64,000 nt of DNA from Lachnospiraceae bacterium (GTDB lineage: Bacteria; Bacillota; Clostridia; Lachnospirales; Lachnospiraceae): NCBI GenBank assembly GCA_024403455.1, contig JAKSRR010000003.1, positions 62,001-126,000 on the forward strand, read 5' to 3'. The notes beneath the pieces were generated by a model. The model saw only the letters and a list, made by a program, of their open reading frames with translations, did not search any database and was not told the DNA's origin. Position 1 is the stretch's first letter. Each line of letters opens with the position of its first letter. Positions 8,047 through 17,196 of this stretch are shown piece by piece. The position numbers and the translations under genes are program-made.

Positions 8047-10209
8047 CTACTTCATAGTTAATGCAATTCGCTTCTTTGCCATATCCACCGACAGCACCTT
8101 TACTTCCACCACATCCCCGATACTAACCACTTCCAAAGGGTGCTTAATATACTTATCACTCATCTGTGAGATATGTACCAAACCGTCCTGATGCACTCCA
8201 ATATCAATAAAGGCACCAAAATCAATAACATTTCGTACTGTTCCTTTCAGTACCATACCTTCTTTCAAATCCTTAAGATCTAATACGTCGGATTTTAGGA
8301 TTGGCTTAGGCATTTCCTCTCGGGGATCTCTTGCCGGCTTCTTCAGTTCCTTCACAATATCAGAAAGTGTAATCTCACCAATTCCAAGTTCTGCTGCCAG
8401 GGAACGTATCTCCGCCGAAGAAACCTCCAGGTTTCTGACACCACCGCTTGCAATATCTGCTGCCGTGATACCCTTCTTTTCCATGAAAGCCTTCGTAGCA
8501 TCATAAGATTCTGGATGCACACTGGTAGCATCTAGTGCTTCCTTTCCACCTTTAATCCGCATGAATCCTGCACAGAGTTCATATGCTTTCGGTCCCAATT
8601 TAGGAACCTTAAGTAAATCCTTGCGGCTCTTAAAGGCGCCATTTTCTTCCCTATATTCCACAATGGATTTTGCCAAGGTTTTATTAATACCAGATACATA
8701 CATCAGCAAGGAAGCTGAAGCTGTATTGGCATCTACACCAACAGAGTTTACACAATCTTCCACAACGCCAGAAAGACTATCTGACAATTTTTTCTGATTC
8801 ATGTCATGCTGATACTGTCCAACTCCAATGGCCGCAGGATCAATCTTAACAAGCTCAGAGAGGGGATCTTGTAATCTTCTGGCCATAGACGCCGAACTTC
8901 TCTGTCCCACATCAAAATTCGGAAACTCCTCTGTTGCAAGCTTGGACGCAGAATATACAGATGCACCAGCTTCATTCACAATAACGTATTTTAAGGAAGT
9001 TCCCTCGCCTGATAATTCTTTAATGATTTCAACAATCACCTGCTCTGACTCTCTGGAAGCTGTTCCATTTCCCAAGGAAATCAGAGTAATGCCATACTTC
9101 TTTACTAAGTCCTTTACAATGGCCTTAGACTCGGCAATCTTCTTCTGGGGTTCTGTAGGAAAAATAACCGTAGTATATAAAACTTTTCCCGTTGGATCTA
9201 CAATACAAAGTTTACATCCCGTACGGAAAGCAGGATCCCAACCAAGTACGGTTTGTCCTTCAATGGGAGGCTGCATTAAAAGCTGACGGAGATTTTGCGA
9301 AAACACATGAATCGCTCCATCTTCTGCCGTTTCCCAAGTCATATTTCTGATTTCTCTTTCCACAGCAGGGAATATCAATCTCTTATAACTATCTGCCAAC
9401 ATTTCCTGCATGAAGCTTTCTGTGTAGGCATTCTGTCCTTTTATAAACTTCTTTTCGAGAACTTTAATTATCTGTTCTTCTGGTGCTACCACTTTTACAG
9501 ACAAAACCTTTTCCGCTTCCCCTCTGTTTACGGCAAGGACTCTGTGACCAGGCATTTTCGCTACCGGTTCACTAAATTCATAATAGTTCTCATATACCTG
9601 GCGTACATCCTTCTCCGCATCTTTTAGTGCGGTTGCAATGCTGCCATGTTCAAATACAAATTTACGAATAGCCTGACGAATCTCTGCTTCATCAGCCACT
9701 TCTTCGGCTAAAATATCTGACGCACCTGCTAATGCATCCTCTACGGTCTTTACTTCTAACCCCTCCTTATCAGAAAGGTATCCTTCCGCTAGGTTTGCTA
9801 AAGGTACCGTAACCTTCTGCGCAAAGATTTCCCTTGCTAACGGCTCTAATCCTTTTTCCTTGGCAATCATTGCCCTAGTGCGTTTCTTGGGTTTATATGG
9901 CCTATATAGATCCTCTACGGCTGCCTGGGTCATGGCACTATCAATGGCAGCCTTCAATTCTGCTGTCAGTTTTCCCTGTTCCTCGATGGATGCAAGAACA
10001 GCATCCTTGCGTTCCTCTAAATTTCGCAGGTAGGTCAATCTTTCCCCCAGATTTCGTAACACCTCGTCATTCAGCGATCCTGTTACTTCCTTACGATATC
10101 TGGCAATAAAGGGAATGGTTTTCCCCTCATCAATAAGACCTATGGTTGCCTCCACCTGGCTCGTCTTTATCTTTAATTCATCTGCTATGATTTTTACAAT
10201 GTCTGCCAC
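8047..10209 (-). CDS. tex: Tex-family RNA-binding transcription accessory protein
   Basis: 720 residues, full length. Order: Tex N-terminal helical region (1-190), central YqgF/RNase-H-like domain (about 320-450, VLGWDPAFRTGCKLCIVD), helix-hairpin-helix motifs (about 500-560, VSGINKTLAKSIVEYREENG) and a C-terminal S1 RNA-binding domain (about 640-715, GMVLKGTVRNVIDFGAFIDI). Tex binds nucleic acids and affects transcription or ribosomal fidelity; its precise role in Clostridia is not settled. The start is GTG 10207-10209, with GAGGAAA 6 nt upstream. Confidence 0.95.
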   Translation of the reverse strand: MADIVKIIADELKIKTSQVEATIGLIDEGKTIPFIARYRKEVTGSLNDEVLRNLGERLTYLRNLEERKDAVLASIEEQGKLTAELKAAIDSAMTQAAVEDLYRPYKPKKRTRAMIAKEKGLEPLAREIFAQKVTVPLANLAEGYLSDKEGLEVKTVEDALAGASDILAEEVADEAEIRQAIRKFVFEHGSIATALKDAEKDVRQVYENYYEFSEPVAKMPGHRVLAVNRGEAEKVLSVKVVAPEEQIIKVLEKKFIKGQNAYTESFMQEMLADSYKRLIFPAVEREIRNMTWETAEDGAIHVFSQNLRQLLMQPPIEGQTVLGWDPAFRTGCKLCIVDPTGKVLYTTVIFPTEPQKKIAESKAIVKDLVKKYGITLISLGNGTASRESEQVIVEIIKELSGEGTSLKYVIVNEAGASVYSASKLATEEFPNFDVGQRSSASMARRLQDPLSELVKIDPAAIGVGQYQHDMNQKKLSDSLSGVVEDCVNSVGVDANTASASLLMYVSGINKTLAKSIVEYREENGAFKSRKDLLKVPKLGPKAYELCAGFMRIKGGKEALDATSVHPESYDATKAFMEKKGITAADIASGGVRNLEVSSAEIRSLAAELGIGEITLSDIVKELKKPARDPREEMPKPILKSDVLDLKDLKEGMVLKGTVRNVIDFGAFIDIGVHQDGLVHISQMSDKYIKHPLEVVSIGDVVEVKVLSVDMAKKRIALTMK

Positions 10210-10292
10210 GCTATTTTCCTCACATAATTACAGGATGCTTCTCTTATCCTAAAACATCCTCTAGGCACTATAAACATTACCCTGCTATTTTC

Positions 10293-11579
10293 TTATAATA
10301 GATTCCTGTCTTTCATAGTCTGGTATGCTTTCAAAATACCATACTTAGCAGAATGGAATGTTAAGCCACCCTGGAAGTACACCGCATAGGGCTCCTTAAT
10401 AGGACCATCTGCTGAAAGTTCGATGGATGAACCAGAAACAAAAGCGCCCGCCGCCATAATTACCTGACTGTCATATCCTGGCATATCCCAAGGTTCTGGA
10501 GTCACATAGCTATCCACAGGAGAAGCTGCCTGAATTCCCGTACAGAAGGCTTCCATTCGTTCCCTGCTTCCTAATGTAATCGCCTGAATGATATCATGGC
10601 GTTCCTCTGTACCTAAAGGGAGAACCGGATATCCTAATCTTTCAAATAGGGTTGCTGCAAAAATAGAAGTTTTCAAAGCATTTGCAGTAACATCCGGCGA
10701 TAAGAAAATTCCCTGGTAAAAATCCTTTAATATTCCCAGTGAAGCGCCGACTTCTTTTCCTAGTCCCGGACTAGTTAATCTAAAAGCTGCATTTTCTACG
10801 CACTCTTTTTTTCCTGCAATATATCCACCAATAGGAGCAAGTCCACCGCCAGGATTTTTAATAAGAGATCCCACAATCATATCTGCCCCCACATCGGAAG
10901 GCTCTATGGTCTCAACAAACTCTCCGTAGCAATTATCTACCATCACAAGAACATCTGGCTTTATTTCCTTTACAAAAGAAATGATTTTACCAATTTCTTC
11001 CACAGAATAGGAAGGTCTAGTCTGATATCCTTTAGAGCGCTGAATCGTAACTAGCTTTGTCTTTTCTGTAATTGCCTGACGAATATTCTCATAATCTGGC
11101 ATTCCCTTATCATCTAAGTCTGCCTGACGATAAGTAATACCATACTCAGCTAAGGATCCCTTCGAGGGTCTGATTCCTATCACTTCTTCTAATGTATCGT
11201 AAGGTTTTCCTACTGCACTGACTAGTTCATCTCCTGGACGAAGATTGCTCATTAATGCAAGGGCAAGCGCATGGGTTCCACAGGTAATCTGAGGTCTAAC
11301 AAGGGCATCCTCTGTATGAAAAATATCCGCATAAACCGCTTCTAAAGTGTCACGACCAATATCGTTATATCCATAGCCTGTAGTTCCTAACATGCAGGCT
11401 TCAGAAACCTTATTCTTTCGAAAAGCATTTAACACCTTTAACTGATTAATCTCTGCCACCCCATCAATCGTCTGAAAACGCTCCTTAAGAGAAGCCATTA
11501 CTTCTTCTCCCAAAGAAAGCGTTTCTGCATCTAGTCCGAGAAGTGCTGCCTGCTTTAATATATTTTCCTGTAATGTCAT
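10293..11579 (-). CDS. PLP-dependent methionine gamma-lyase/aluminum resistance family protein
   Basis: 428 residues of the type-I aminotransferase fold, matching the family named both methionine gamma-lyase-like and aluminum-resistance protein (PF06838). The PLP lysine is probably in GSLIKNPGGGLAPIGGYIAG. MVDNCYGEFVE supplies the aspartate that contacts the pyridine ring, and CGTHALALAL the phosphate-side region. Related enzymes act on sulfur amino acids, but the real substrate of this subgroup is not proven. It stands alone, with a terminator upstream (11639-11672) and tex downstream. Confidence 0.85.
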   Translation of the reverse strand: MTLQENILKQAALLGLDAETLSLGEEVMASLKERFQTIDGVAEINQLKVLNAFRKNKVSEACMLGTTGYGYNDIGRDTLEAVYADIFHTEDALVRPQITCGTHALALALMSNLRPGDELVSAVGKPYDTLEEVIGIRPSKGSLAEYGITYRQADLDDKGMPDYENIRQAITEKTKLVTIQRSKGYQTRPSYSVEEIGKIISFVKEIKPDVLVMVDNCYGEFVETIEPSDVGADMIVGSLIKNPGGGLAPIGGYIAGKKECVENAAFRLTSPGLGKEVGASLGILKDFYQGIFLSPDVTANALKTSIFAATLFERLGYPVLPLGTEERHDIIQAITLGSRERMEAFCTGIQAASPVDSYVTPEPWDMPGYDSQVIMAAGAFVSGSSIELSADGPIKEPYAVYFQGGLTFHSAKYGILKAYQTMKDRNLL

Positions 11580-11638
11580 TTCTTATTTTCCTTTGCTTTC
11601 ATTTTTCATCCAATATTTAATTATACCAAATTTCACTT

Positions 11639-11672
11639 AAAAAGTGCCGTGGCTAACTTCACACGGCACTTT
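11639..11672 (-). terminator. Terminator of the O-acetylation cluster
   Basis: AAAAGTGCCGTG (11639-11650) pairs with CACGGCACTTT (11662-11672). On the minus strand it ends in five T. It lies 38 nt after the SGNH hydrolase stop. Confidence 0.8.
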
Positions 11673-11710
11673 CAAATTAGCGTTTTTTTCCAAAACAGTC
11701 TGCAGTATAT

Positions 11711-12775
11711 TTACTTTGATAGAACGCCCCTGATATAGGAATGAAATACTTCTGTCCATACCTTATAGGCCGGTGCAGTCATATGGCACAATCCGTCACT
11801 GCAATAGGAAGGAATCAAATTACCTGCTCCATCCGATAATGGATTGGCAAGATCCACATAACCATATCCATTCATGCTCGCTATACACTGCAAGTAAACA
11901 TTAAATAATGCTATATCTCGATTGGTGAGGCATCCCTTTCCGGAGCCCTGCTTTACATAGGTCTGGCTAATAATGTGAATGTCCACATCCGGACGCACTT
12001 TCTTAATCGCTGCAATGAGTTTCTCATACCACGCGATATTTTCATAAGCACCACGACATACCAAATCATTGGTTCCGAACATAATAAATACATGCTTCAC
12101 CTGCGGTGAAAGTTGTAACACCTGCATCGGGCTCATTTTCTTCCCCTGAAAAACCGGGTGAATACTCTTGGGCGTCACCGGCGACAATGCATGAACCATG
12201 GAATAACTTACACAAGCGTGTACCAATGTACTCTTTTCACAAGCATCTCCGTTACTCATAATATGATAGAGATATCCCGTCATAATGGAATCCCCAATAA
12301 ACATGCTTTCAGAAAAATACTTCTGTACCGCTGCTTCTGAAACATATCCAGTCTGTCCAGGCACCGTCTCCTCTGGCTTCTCTGTAGGTTCTTCCCTTAC
12401 ATATGCTTCCCCAGATACAGTCGCAATTCTTCCTTCTGCATAACCATGCTCTATATAGTGCATATAATAAGCTGGCAGATTCATTCCAAATGTCATCACC
12501 AAATCCGGATATCTGGAAGCATAAGCATAAACATTAAATTCAGGACTGGCTTCGCGGCCTTCCTGCATTCCATAAAGAATGAAATGGCTAAACAAAGCTG
12601 TAGCATCATTACCATAAACCATCTGTACATCTGGATTCATCTGGGCATAATAATCTGCCTGAAATACGTGGTCATATAGGAACGTTCCGTCCGCTTTTGC
12701 ATCCACTGGAAATAGCGGCACCAAACATACCAGCACGCAAATAACCGCCACAATGCGCATACATATTTTTTTCAT
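11711..12775 (-). CDS. Secreted SGNH/GDSL hydrolase with YY-NPDV repeats (paralogue 1)
   Basis: 354 residues. A signal peptide (about 1-28) is followed by two ~45-residue repeats (VFQADYYAQMNPDV ... HFILYGMQEGR and FNVYAYASRYPDL ... YIEHGYAEGR), a Pro/Glu linker and an SGNH hydrolase domain. The catalytic set is visible: GDS with S163, GTND with N236, and D327-H331 in SDGLCH. Such enzymes add or remove acyl groups on extracellular glycans. It is last in a run with an MBOAT acyltransferase and a DHHW protein, so acetyl handling on a surface polysaccharide is the likely job. It shares architecture and many blocks with the protein at 16130-17194. Confidence 0.88.
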   Translation of the reverse strand: MKKICMRIVAVICVLVCLVPLFPVDAKADGTFLYDHVFQADYYAQMNPDVQMVYGNDATALFSHFILYGMQEGREASPEFNVYAYASRYPDLVMTFGMNLPAYYMHYIEHGYAEGRIATVSGEAYVREEPTEKPEETVPGQTGYVSEAAVQKYFSESMFIGDSIMTGYLYHIMSNGDACEKSTLVHACVSYSMVHALSPVTPKSIHPVFQGKKMSPMQVLQLSPQVKHVFIMFGTNDLVCRGAYENIAWYEKLIAAIKKVRPDVDIHIISQTYVKQGSGKGCLTNRDIALFNVYLQCIASMNGYGYVDLANPLSDGAGNLIPSYCSDGLCHMTAPAYKVWTEVFHSYIRGVLSK

Positions 12776-12810
12776 AGTAAAACTCCTACCTTTATTTCAA
12801 AACGCTTATA

Positions 12811-13947
12811 TTAGTATACAGCTTTGATTCCTAAGTCTGTATCAAACGTATTCATATTATACAAAAACAGCACATCTGTCACGTCTGCATGTTCCTCTAG
12901 GAACTTTGCCACTCCGGATTTATAACTTCTGGTATCGAAAACGTAAATTGTCTTAAAATGGTGTGCCAGAAAAGGAACCATGCTATTCGCATAGCTGTCC
13001 TTCAATAGTACTAATACCCTGTCTGTTACTGCATTCTCATTTTCTACCACAATCAGACTATGCAGATTATTGAGGAAATAAGAATATTTATCCTTTTTCT
13101 CCAGATATTCTGGATTATACAAACTCGAGGTTACTTCTCCAGTATCGGTATAGGTAACCGTCAGCTGATCCTCTGGATGCGAGTAACTAGTGATAGAATC
13201 TCCCTTCACTCCATAATCATTCACTTTAGAATAAATGGTTCCCCGGAATTCTTCACTTACAACAGTACCCGTAAAGCCTGAAAGTGATTCTGGTATCAGT
13301 CCCGCCTCCTCACAATAAACAGTGTATGCATAATATGCCCCTAAGGTTGTCCAATGATGATCCAGTCTGTAATAAATATATTCATCTTTGTGTTCCAAAA
13401 GAATATTTTCCACACGTACTGGCGAAATACCTGTTCCTGCATAAATTTCTTCTATGGTATCTAGCTGACTGACAGTATAAGAATCTACAAAGGGCGGTAA
13501 TTTTTCCTGTAGGATGGTTACCGCAGTTGGCACTAACATCATCTGCACATTCTTTCCTGTTAATGCTTCATTTTCAGAAAAACGCTTCAAGATATCTATC
13601 CTCGTCTGCGTCTCCTTGGGTGCATTATAAGCTTCGATGTAATATCCATCTTTACCAATGTAGATGTTCCCAATCTGCTTTTTCCCGCTCAGAATATCAC
13701 TCTTTGTCTTGATTCCCATAAACAAATCTCTACCTGGGAAATGATCTACAACATAATCCGTGAGGTCATTCATATAAGTGCCTGATTTCACGCTTTCCCA
13801 GTCCGGTTTATCTAACTTGCTTAAGTATCGATTTTCATTTTCTGAAAACTCTTTTTTCGGAATTGCAAAAAAGAGAATACCAAAAAGAAGACAGAACACT
13901 GCCACCAGACAAACGGTTATATTTTCAATCGTTTTCTTCATTTTCAT
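12811..13947 (-). CDS. DHHW-family (AlgX/AlgJ-like) membrane-anchored protein
   Basis: 378 residues with one N-terminal membrane helix (about 9-29) and an extracellular SGNH-like domain. The signature YYRLDHHWTTLGAYYAY (D196, H197, H198, W199) and the later LLKDSYANS (S318) are the Asp/His and Ser elements of AlgX/AlgJ-type O-acetyltransferases, which transfer acetyl groups delivered by the MBOAT partner to a polysaccharide. The MBOAT gene lies just upstream, with a terminator-like hairpin (13976-13995) between them, and the SGNH gene 35 nt downstream. Exact acceptor glycan unknown. Confidence 0.88.
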   Translation of the reverse strand: MKMKKTIENITVCLVAVFCLLFGILFFAIPKKEFSENENRYLSKLDKPDWESVKSGTYMNDLTDYVVDHFPGRDLFMGIKTKSDILSGKKQIGNIYIGKDGYYIEAYNAPKETQTRIDILKRFSENEALTGKNVQMMLVPTAVTILQEKLPPFVDSYTVSQLDTIEEIYAGTGISPVRVENILLEHKDEYIYYRLDHHWTTLGAYYAYTVYCEEAGLIPESLSGFTGTVVSEEFRGTIYSKVNDYGVKGDSITSYSHPEDQLTVTYTDTGEVTSSLYNPEYLEKKDKYSYFLNNLHSLIVVENENAVTDRVLVLLKDSYANSMVPFLAHHFKTIYVFDTRSYKSGVAKFLEEHADVTDVLFLYNMNTFDTDLGIKAVY

Positions 13948-13975
13948 CCTATCCCTTTTTATGCAAATATAGAAA

Positions 13976-13995
13976 AATCAGACGCCCGCCTGATT
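13976..13995 (-). terminator. Terminator-like hairpin between MBOAT and DHHW genes
   Basis: AATCAG (13976-13981) pairs with CTGATT (13990-13995); on the minus strand the hairpin runs into TTTTTCT. It could reduce read-through into the last two genes of the cluster. Confidence 0.55.
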
Positions 13996-14009
13996 ATCTC
14001 AGCTCGCAT

Positions 14010-15440
14010 CTAAAATCTAAAATACAGAAATGGATTATAGGTATCCCCAATCAAATAACCAGTACATACTAAAAATAAAATGATTTTTCCTACTGCACCC
14101 ACGCAGGTCCACAAAATCTGCACCTTTTCGCCAAAAGTTTTTATTTTTCTTCGCAAGAATTCTGCAAATCCTAATGCTAAAAGAATAGCTATCGCCAAAA
14201 GAATACCATAATTCATAAGACTCCACACAACCGACTTGTTAACAAAGCCCGCCCCTGTGAGTCCAAACAGACTCTTCAAATAAGAAACCATCTCCGTGCT
14301 GTTCTCTAGTGCAAAAACCACAAATCCCACATGAATCACAAAAAGTGAATACAGTCTTTGCAGGATTCTTGGCCACTTCTCCATTTTCTTTCCCCATACA
14401 TATTTCTCCATGCAAAGGAAGAAGCCATTGATTAGTCCCCAAAGAATATAATTCCAAAAAGCACCATGCCACATTCCTGTCAGAAACCACACAAGCAGCA
14501 TGTTTCTAAGATGCTTTATGACACTAACTCTATTTCCTCCTAGGGGAATGTACACATAATCACGAAACCATGTGGATAGAGAAATATGCCATCTTCTCCA
14601 AAAGTCAGTAATAGACGTAGATAATAGTGGATAATTAAAATTCTCAGGAAAATGAAACCCTAGCATTCTGCCAAGGCCAATGGCCATATCGCTATAAGCA
14701 CTAAAATCAAAATACAGTTGCAGCACAAAACAAATAGCCCCCAACCAGGCCATTACCACCGTTCGCCCCTCTGCCGGAAGTCCGCTGATTTCTTCCCATA
14801 GTTTTCCTACTTGATTCGCAATCAATACCTTCCTAAAGAGGCCAATCAAAAATCGCTGCATGCCTTCTCTAAAGTCACTGAAGTGAACACTTCTACCATG
14901 CAGTTCCTCCTGCACCACGCTAAAGCGAACAATAGGTCCTGCAATCAGTTGTGGAAACATAGATACATACGTCAAATAATAAAAATAATTTTTCTCCACC
15001 AGAACTTTTTTACGATAAAGATCAATCACATAACTCATGCTCTGAAACGTGAAAAAACTAATCCCAATCGGAAGTGGAATTTCTCTTAACGCAATCTCTG
15101 TTTTAAAAATGGAATTCACTGTCGATATAGCAAAATCAGCATACTTGAAGAACCCAAGTACAGAAAGATTTACGCACACAGAAAGCAGCAAAAACATTCT
15201 TCTTTTCCAAGTCTTCGCTCCAAACCTGTGCATCAAAAGTCCGCAGATATAATCTAGGAATGTTGCAGATAAAAGAAGAATAATATAAACAGGCTCCCCA
15301 AATGCATAGAACACCAAGCTGAAAATTAACAGGATGGTGTTCTTGAATGGGATCCCTTTCGGTCCTGCCGGAATGGCATAATATAAAATCAAACATGCCG
15401 GCAGAAAAAAATATAAGAATGGAATGCTGCTAAAAACCAC
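14010..15440 (-). CDS. MBOAT O-acyltransferase (AlgI/DltB-like)
   Basis: 476 residues, strongly hydrophobic, with about 10 membrane segments. It has the MBOAT signature FWRRWHISLSTWFRDYVYIP (H285) and the conserved histidine in FLTGMWHGAFWNY (H325). Family members move acyl groups across the membrane to extracellular acceptors, working with DHHW/AlgX-type partners, as the neighbouring genes suggest. The start is GTG at 15438-15440 with AGAGGA upstream, 14 nt after the lipoprotein gene. Acetyl is the presumed group because of the AlgI-like sequence; a fatty acyl chain is less likely. Confidence 0.92.
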   Translation of the reverse strand: MVFSSIPFLYFFLPACLILYYAIPAGPKGIPFKNTILLIFSLVFYAFGEPVYIILLLSATFLDYICGLLMHRFGAKTWKRRMFLLLSVCVNLSVLGFFKYADFAISTVNSIFKTEIALREIPLPIGISFFTFQSMSYVIDLYRKKVLVEKNYFYYLTYVSMFPQLIAGPIVRFSVVQEELHGRSVHFSDFREGMQRFLIGLFRKVLIANQVGKLWEEISGLPAEGRTVVMAWLGAICFVLQLYFDFSAYSDMAIGLGRMLGFHFPENFNYPLLSTSITDFWRRWHISLSTWFRDYVYIPLGGNRVSVIKHLRNMLLVWFLTGMWHGAFWNYILWGLINGFFLCMEKYVWGKKMEKWPRILQRLYSLFVIHVGFVVFALENSTEMVSYLKSLFGLTGAGFVNKSVVWSLMNYGILLAIAILLALGFAEFLRRKIKTFGEKVQILWTCVGAVGKIILFLVCTGYLIGDTYNPFLYFRF

Positions 15441-15454
15441 TCTATCTAGTCCTC

Positions 15455-16099
15455 TTACTTTCCAAGACCAGATACAATAATATCTTCAATATCTTTCTGA
15501 GATTCAGAAATAACTAAGTAAACATAGGAACCGTCTGTCGTTACAGAAGCTTTCTCAACAATTTCATACTGCTCTGGAAGATAATTTTCCATCTCTACAG
15601 CTTTTCCGCCCCTGTATACTTCAACGCTCATAGCAATGGTCTTTGCATCCTTCTCATCCTTCACCTTCGCTATAACGATGGTTTCCGCGGAGATACTTTC
15701 CTCGCTAATAGAAAATACATAATCTTCTAATAGACTTACATCAATACCAAAAAGGTTCATGATAAATCCATCTTCTAATTCCATGGGTGCTTTTAAGGAT
15801 ACAGCAGCACAAATATCAGCATAGATTTCTGTGGGCGTCTTAACGACCACAGCTTCCTGTGTTTCTTCTTCCGGTACAGTCTCTTCGACTTCTTCCTCTG
15901 TTTCTCCCTGTCCTTCAGCAGGCTCTTCTACCACTTCTTCCTGCGTATCGGTGTTCGTTTCCTCTACTACAACCTGCTCATCCGTTATAACCTCTGTAGA
16001 AGGGGTTTCCTGCTGCGCACTTTCCTTGCCGCAACCTGTAAGCACTGCGCCGCAAACAAGCATACCACTTAAAATTCCTAATAAAGCTTTCTTTTTCAT
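15455..16099 (-). CDS. DUF4358-type lipoprotein
   Basis: 214 residues. A lipoprotein signal ends in VLTGCGK (C23), then comes a Glu/Thr-rich linker (about 25-85) and a folded C-terminal domain (TPTEIYADICAAVSLKAPME ... SESQKDIEDIIVSGLG) matching DUF4358, a family I recall beside MBOAT genes in Lachnospiraceae. The linker would let the domain reach across the wall from the outer face of the membrane. Function unknown. It lies between the second SGNH gene (30 nt) and the MBOAT gene (14 nt). Confidence 0.8.
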   Translation of the reverse strand: MKKKALLGILSGMLVCGAVLTGCGKESAQQETPSTEVITDEQVVVEETNTDTQEEVVEEPAEGQGETEEEVEETVPEEETQEAVVVKTPTEIYADICAAVSLKAPMELEDGFIMNLFGIDVSLLEDYVFSISEESISAETIVIAKVKDEKDAKTIAMSVEVYRGGKAVEMENYLPEQYEIVEKASVTTDGSYVYLVISESQKDIEDIIVSGLGK

Positions 16100-16129
16100 A
16101 ATCCATCTTTCCTCTTTTTCCTGTATTTA

Positions 16130-17194
16130 TTATAACTGTGCCTGTAACTGCGTCGCTACATAAGCATGTATTACATTCTTCCAAACATCGTATCCGCTAC
16201 GGGAAATATGCACAAAACCATCACTGCAATAAGCATTTGCCAAGTGGCCGCTTCCATCAGACAATGGAGTCGCCATATCTACATAACCATATCCATGCAG
16301 CATGGCCGTCTCCTGCAATAGTGCATTAAATTTTGCAGCTCCGGCACTACTTAATGCCCCCTTATCGGCACCTTTCTTCACATAAGTCATACTGATAATG
16401 TGAATCTCAAGGTCCGGTCTGACAGCCTGCATATTGGCAATCATCTGCAAATAATTTGCTAATGACCCCTCTGCACCACTGACCCCGATATCATTCATTC
16501 CCAGCATAATGAATACACGTTTCACATTAGGACACATCGTAAGCTGGGTCCAGGGATTCATCTTCTGTCCCTTATATAATGGATGACAACTTTTCTGCGT
16601 CACTGGGCTAAGTGCATTTCTCGCAGAATAGCTACCTACACAGTGAAAGGTAATTCCTTTACCGCAGGGATCTGTATCACGCATAGTGTAGTTCATATAT
16701 CCTAGCATAATGGAGTCACCGATAAACATAGACTCCGACAGATACTGCGCCGTCATAGCTTCTAACTGCTCCGCCGTGGTAATCTGCACATCAGAAACTG
16801 GAATAACTTCGCCCTCATAGGGCTGTCCATCTAAAGTTGCAATTCGTCCCTCCGCCTTCCCGCAGAGCATATAGTGTCTATAGTAGGCTTCCCAGTCCAT
16901 TCCAAATGCCATGCCCAAATCTGCATACCTGAGTGCGTAGGCATATACATGGAATTCAGGACTAGCAATTCTGCCTTCCTTCATACCGTAGGATAGGAAA
17001 TGTCGCAGTAATGCCTGCTCATTTGTTCCACATACTGCGGCAACATCCGGATTCATAGTTGCATAGTACTCTGCCTGAAATACAACGCCATAATTTGCAG
17101 TCCCTGCCGCATGTACCGGTAGTTTCATCATGGGCAATAATAACGTTATCAATAGTACCACAACTACCATTTTACACAAAATAGGTTTTTTCAT
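16130..17194 (-). CDS. Secreted SGNH/GDSL hydrolase with YY-NPDV repeats (paralogue 2)
   Basis: 354 residues from ATG 17192-17194, preferred over the in-frame GTG 6 nt upstream because AAAGGAAA is correctly spaced. Same layout as the protein at 11711-12775: signal peptide, two repeats (FQAEYYATMNPDV ... FLSYGMKEGR), linker, SGNH domain with GDS, GMND (Asn kept, Thr to Met) and SDGFVH. The two differ in the linker, which here lacks the Pro-rich stretch. It starts 2 nt after the ygiQ stop. Having one SGNH protein at each end of the MBOAT/DHHW genes suggests two different acceptors or opposing reactions; this is inference. Confidence 0.88.
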   Translation of the reverse strand: MKKPILCKMVVVVLLITLLLPMMKLPVHAAGTANYGVVFQAEYYATMNPDVAAVCGTNEQALLRHFLSYGMKEGRIASPEFHVYAYALRYADLGMAFGMDWEAYYRHYMLCGKAEGRIATLDGQPYEGEVIPVSDVQITTAEQLEAMTAQYLSESMFIGDSIMLGYMNYTMRDTDPCGKGITFHCVGSYSARNALSPVTQKSCHPLYKGQKMNPWTQLTMCPNVKRVFIMLGMNDIGVSGAEGSLANYLQMIANMQAVRPDLEIHIISMTYVKKGADKGALSSAGAAKFNALLQETAMLHGYGYVDMATPLSDGSGHLANAYCSDGFVHISRSGYDVWKNVIHAYVATQLQAQL

Positions 17195-17196
17195 AG

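Noticed and set aside
13778..14072. Plus-strand frames antisense to the DHHW and MBOAT genes
   Set aside because: Shadows of the minus-strand genes without ribosome binding sites or family features.
15831..16163. Ser/Thr-rich plus-strand frame
   Set aside because: It is antisense to the Glu/Thr linker of the DUF4358 lipoprotein and has no ribosome binding site.
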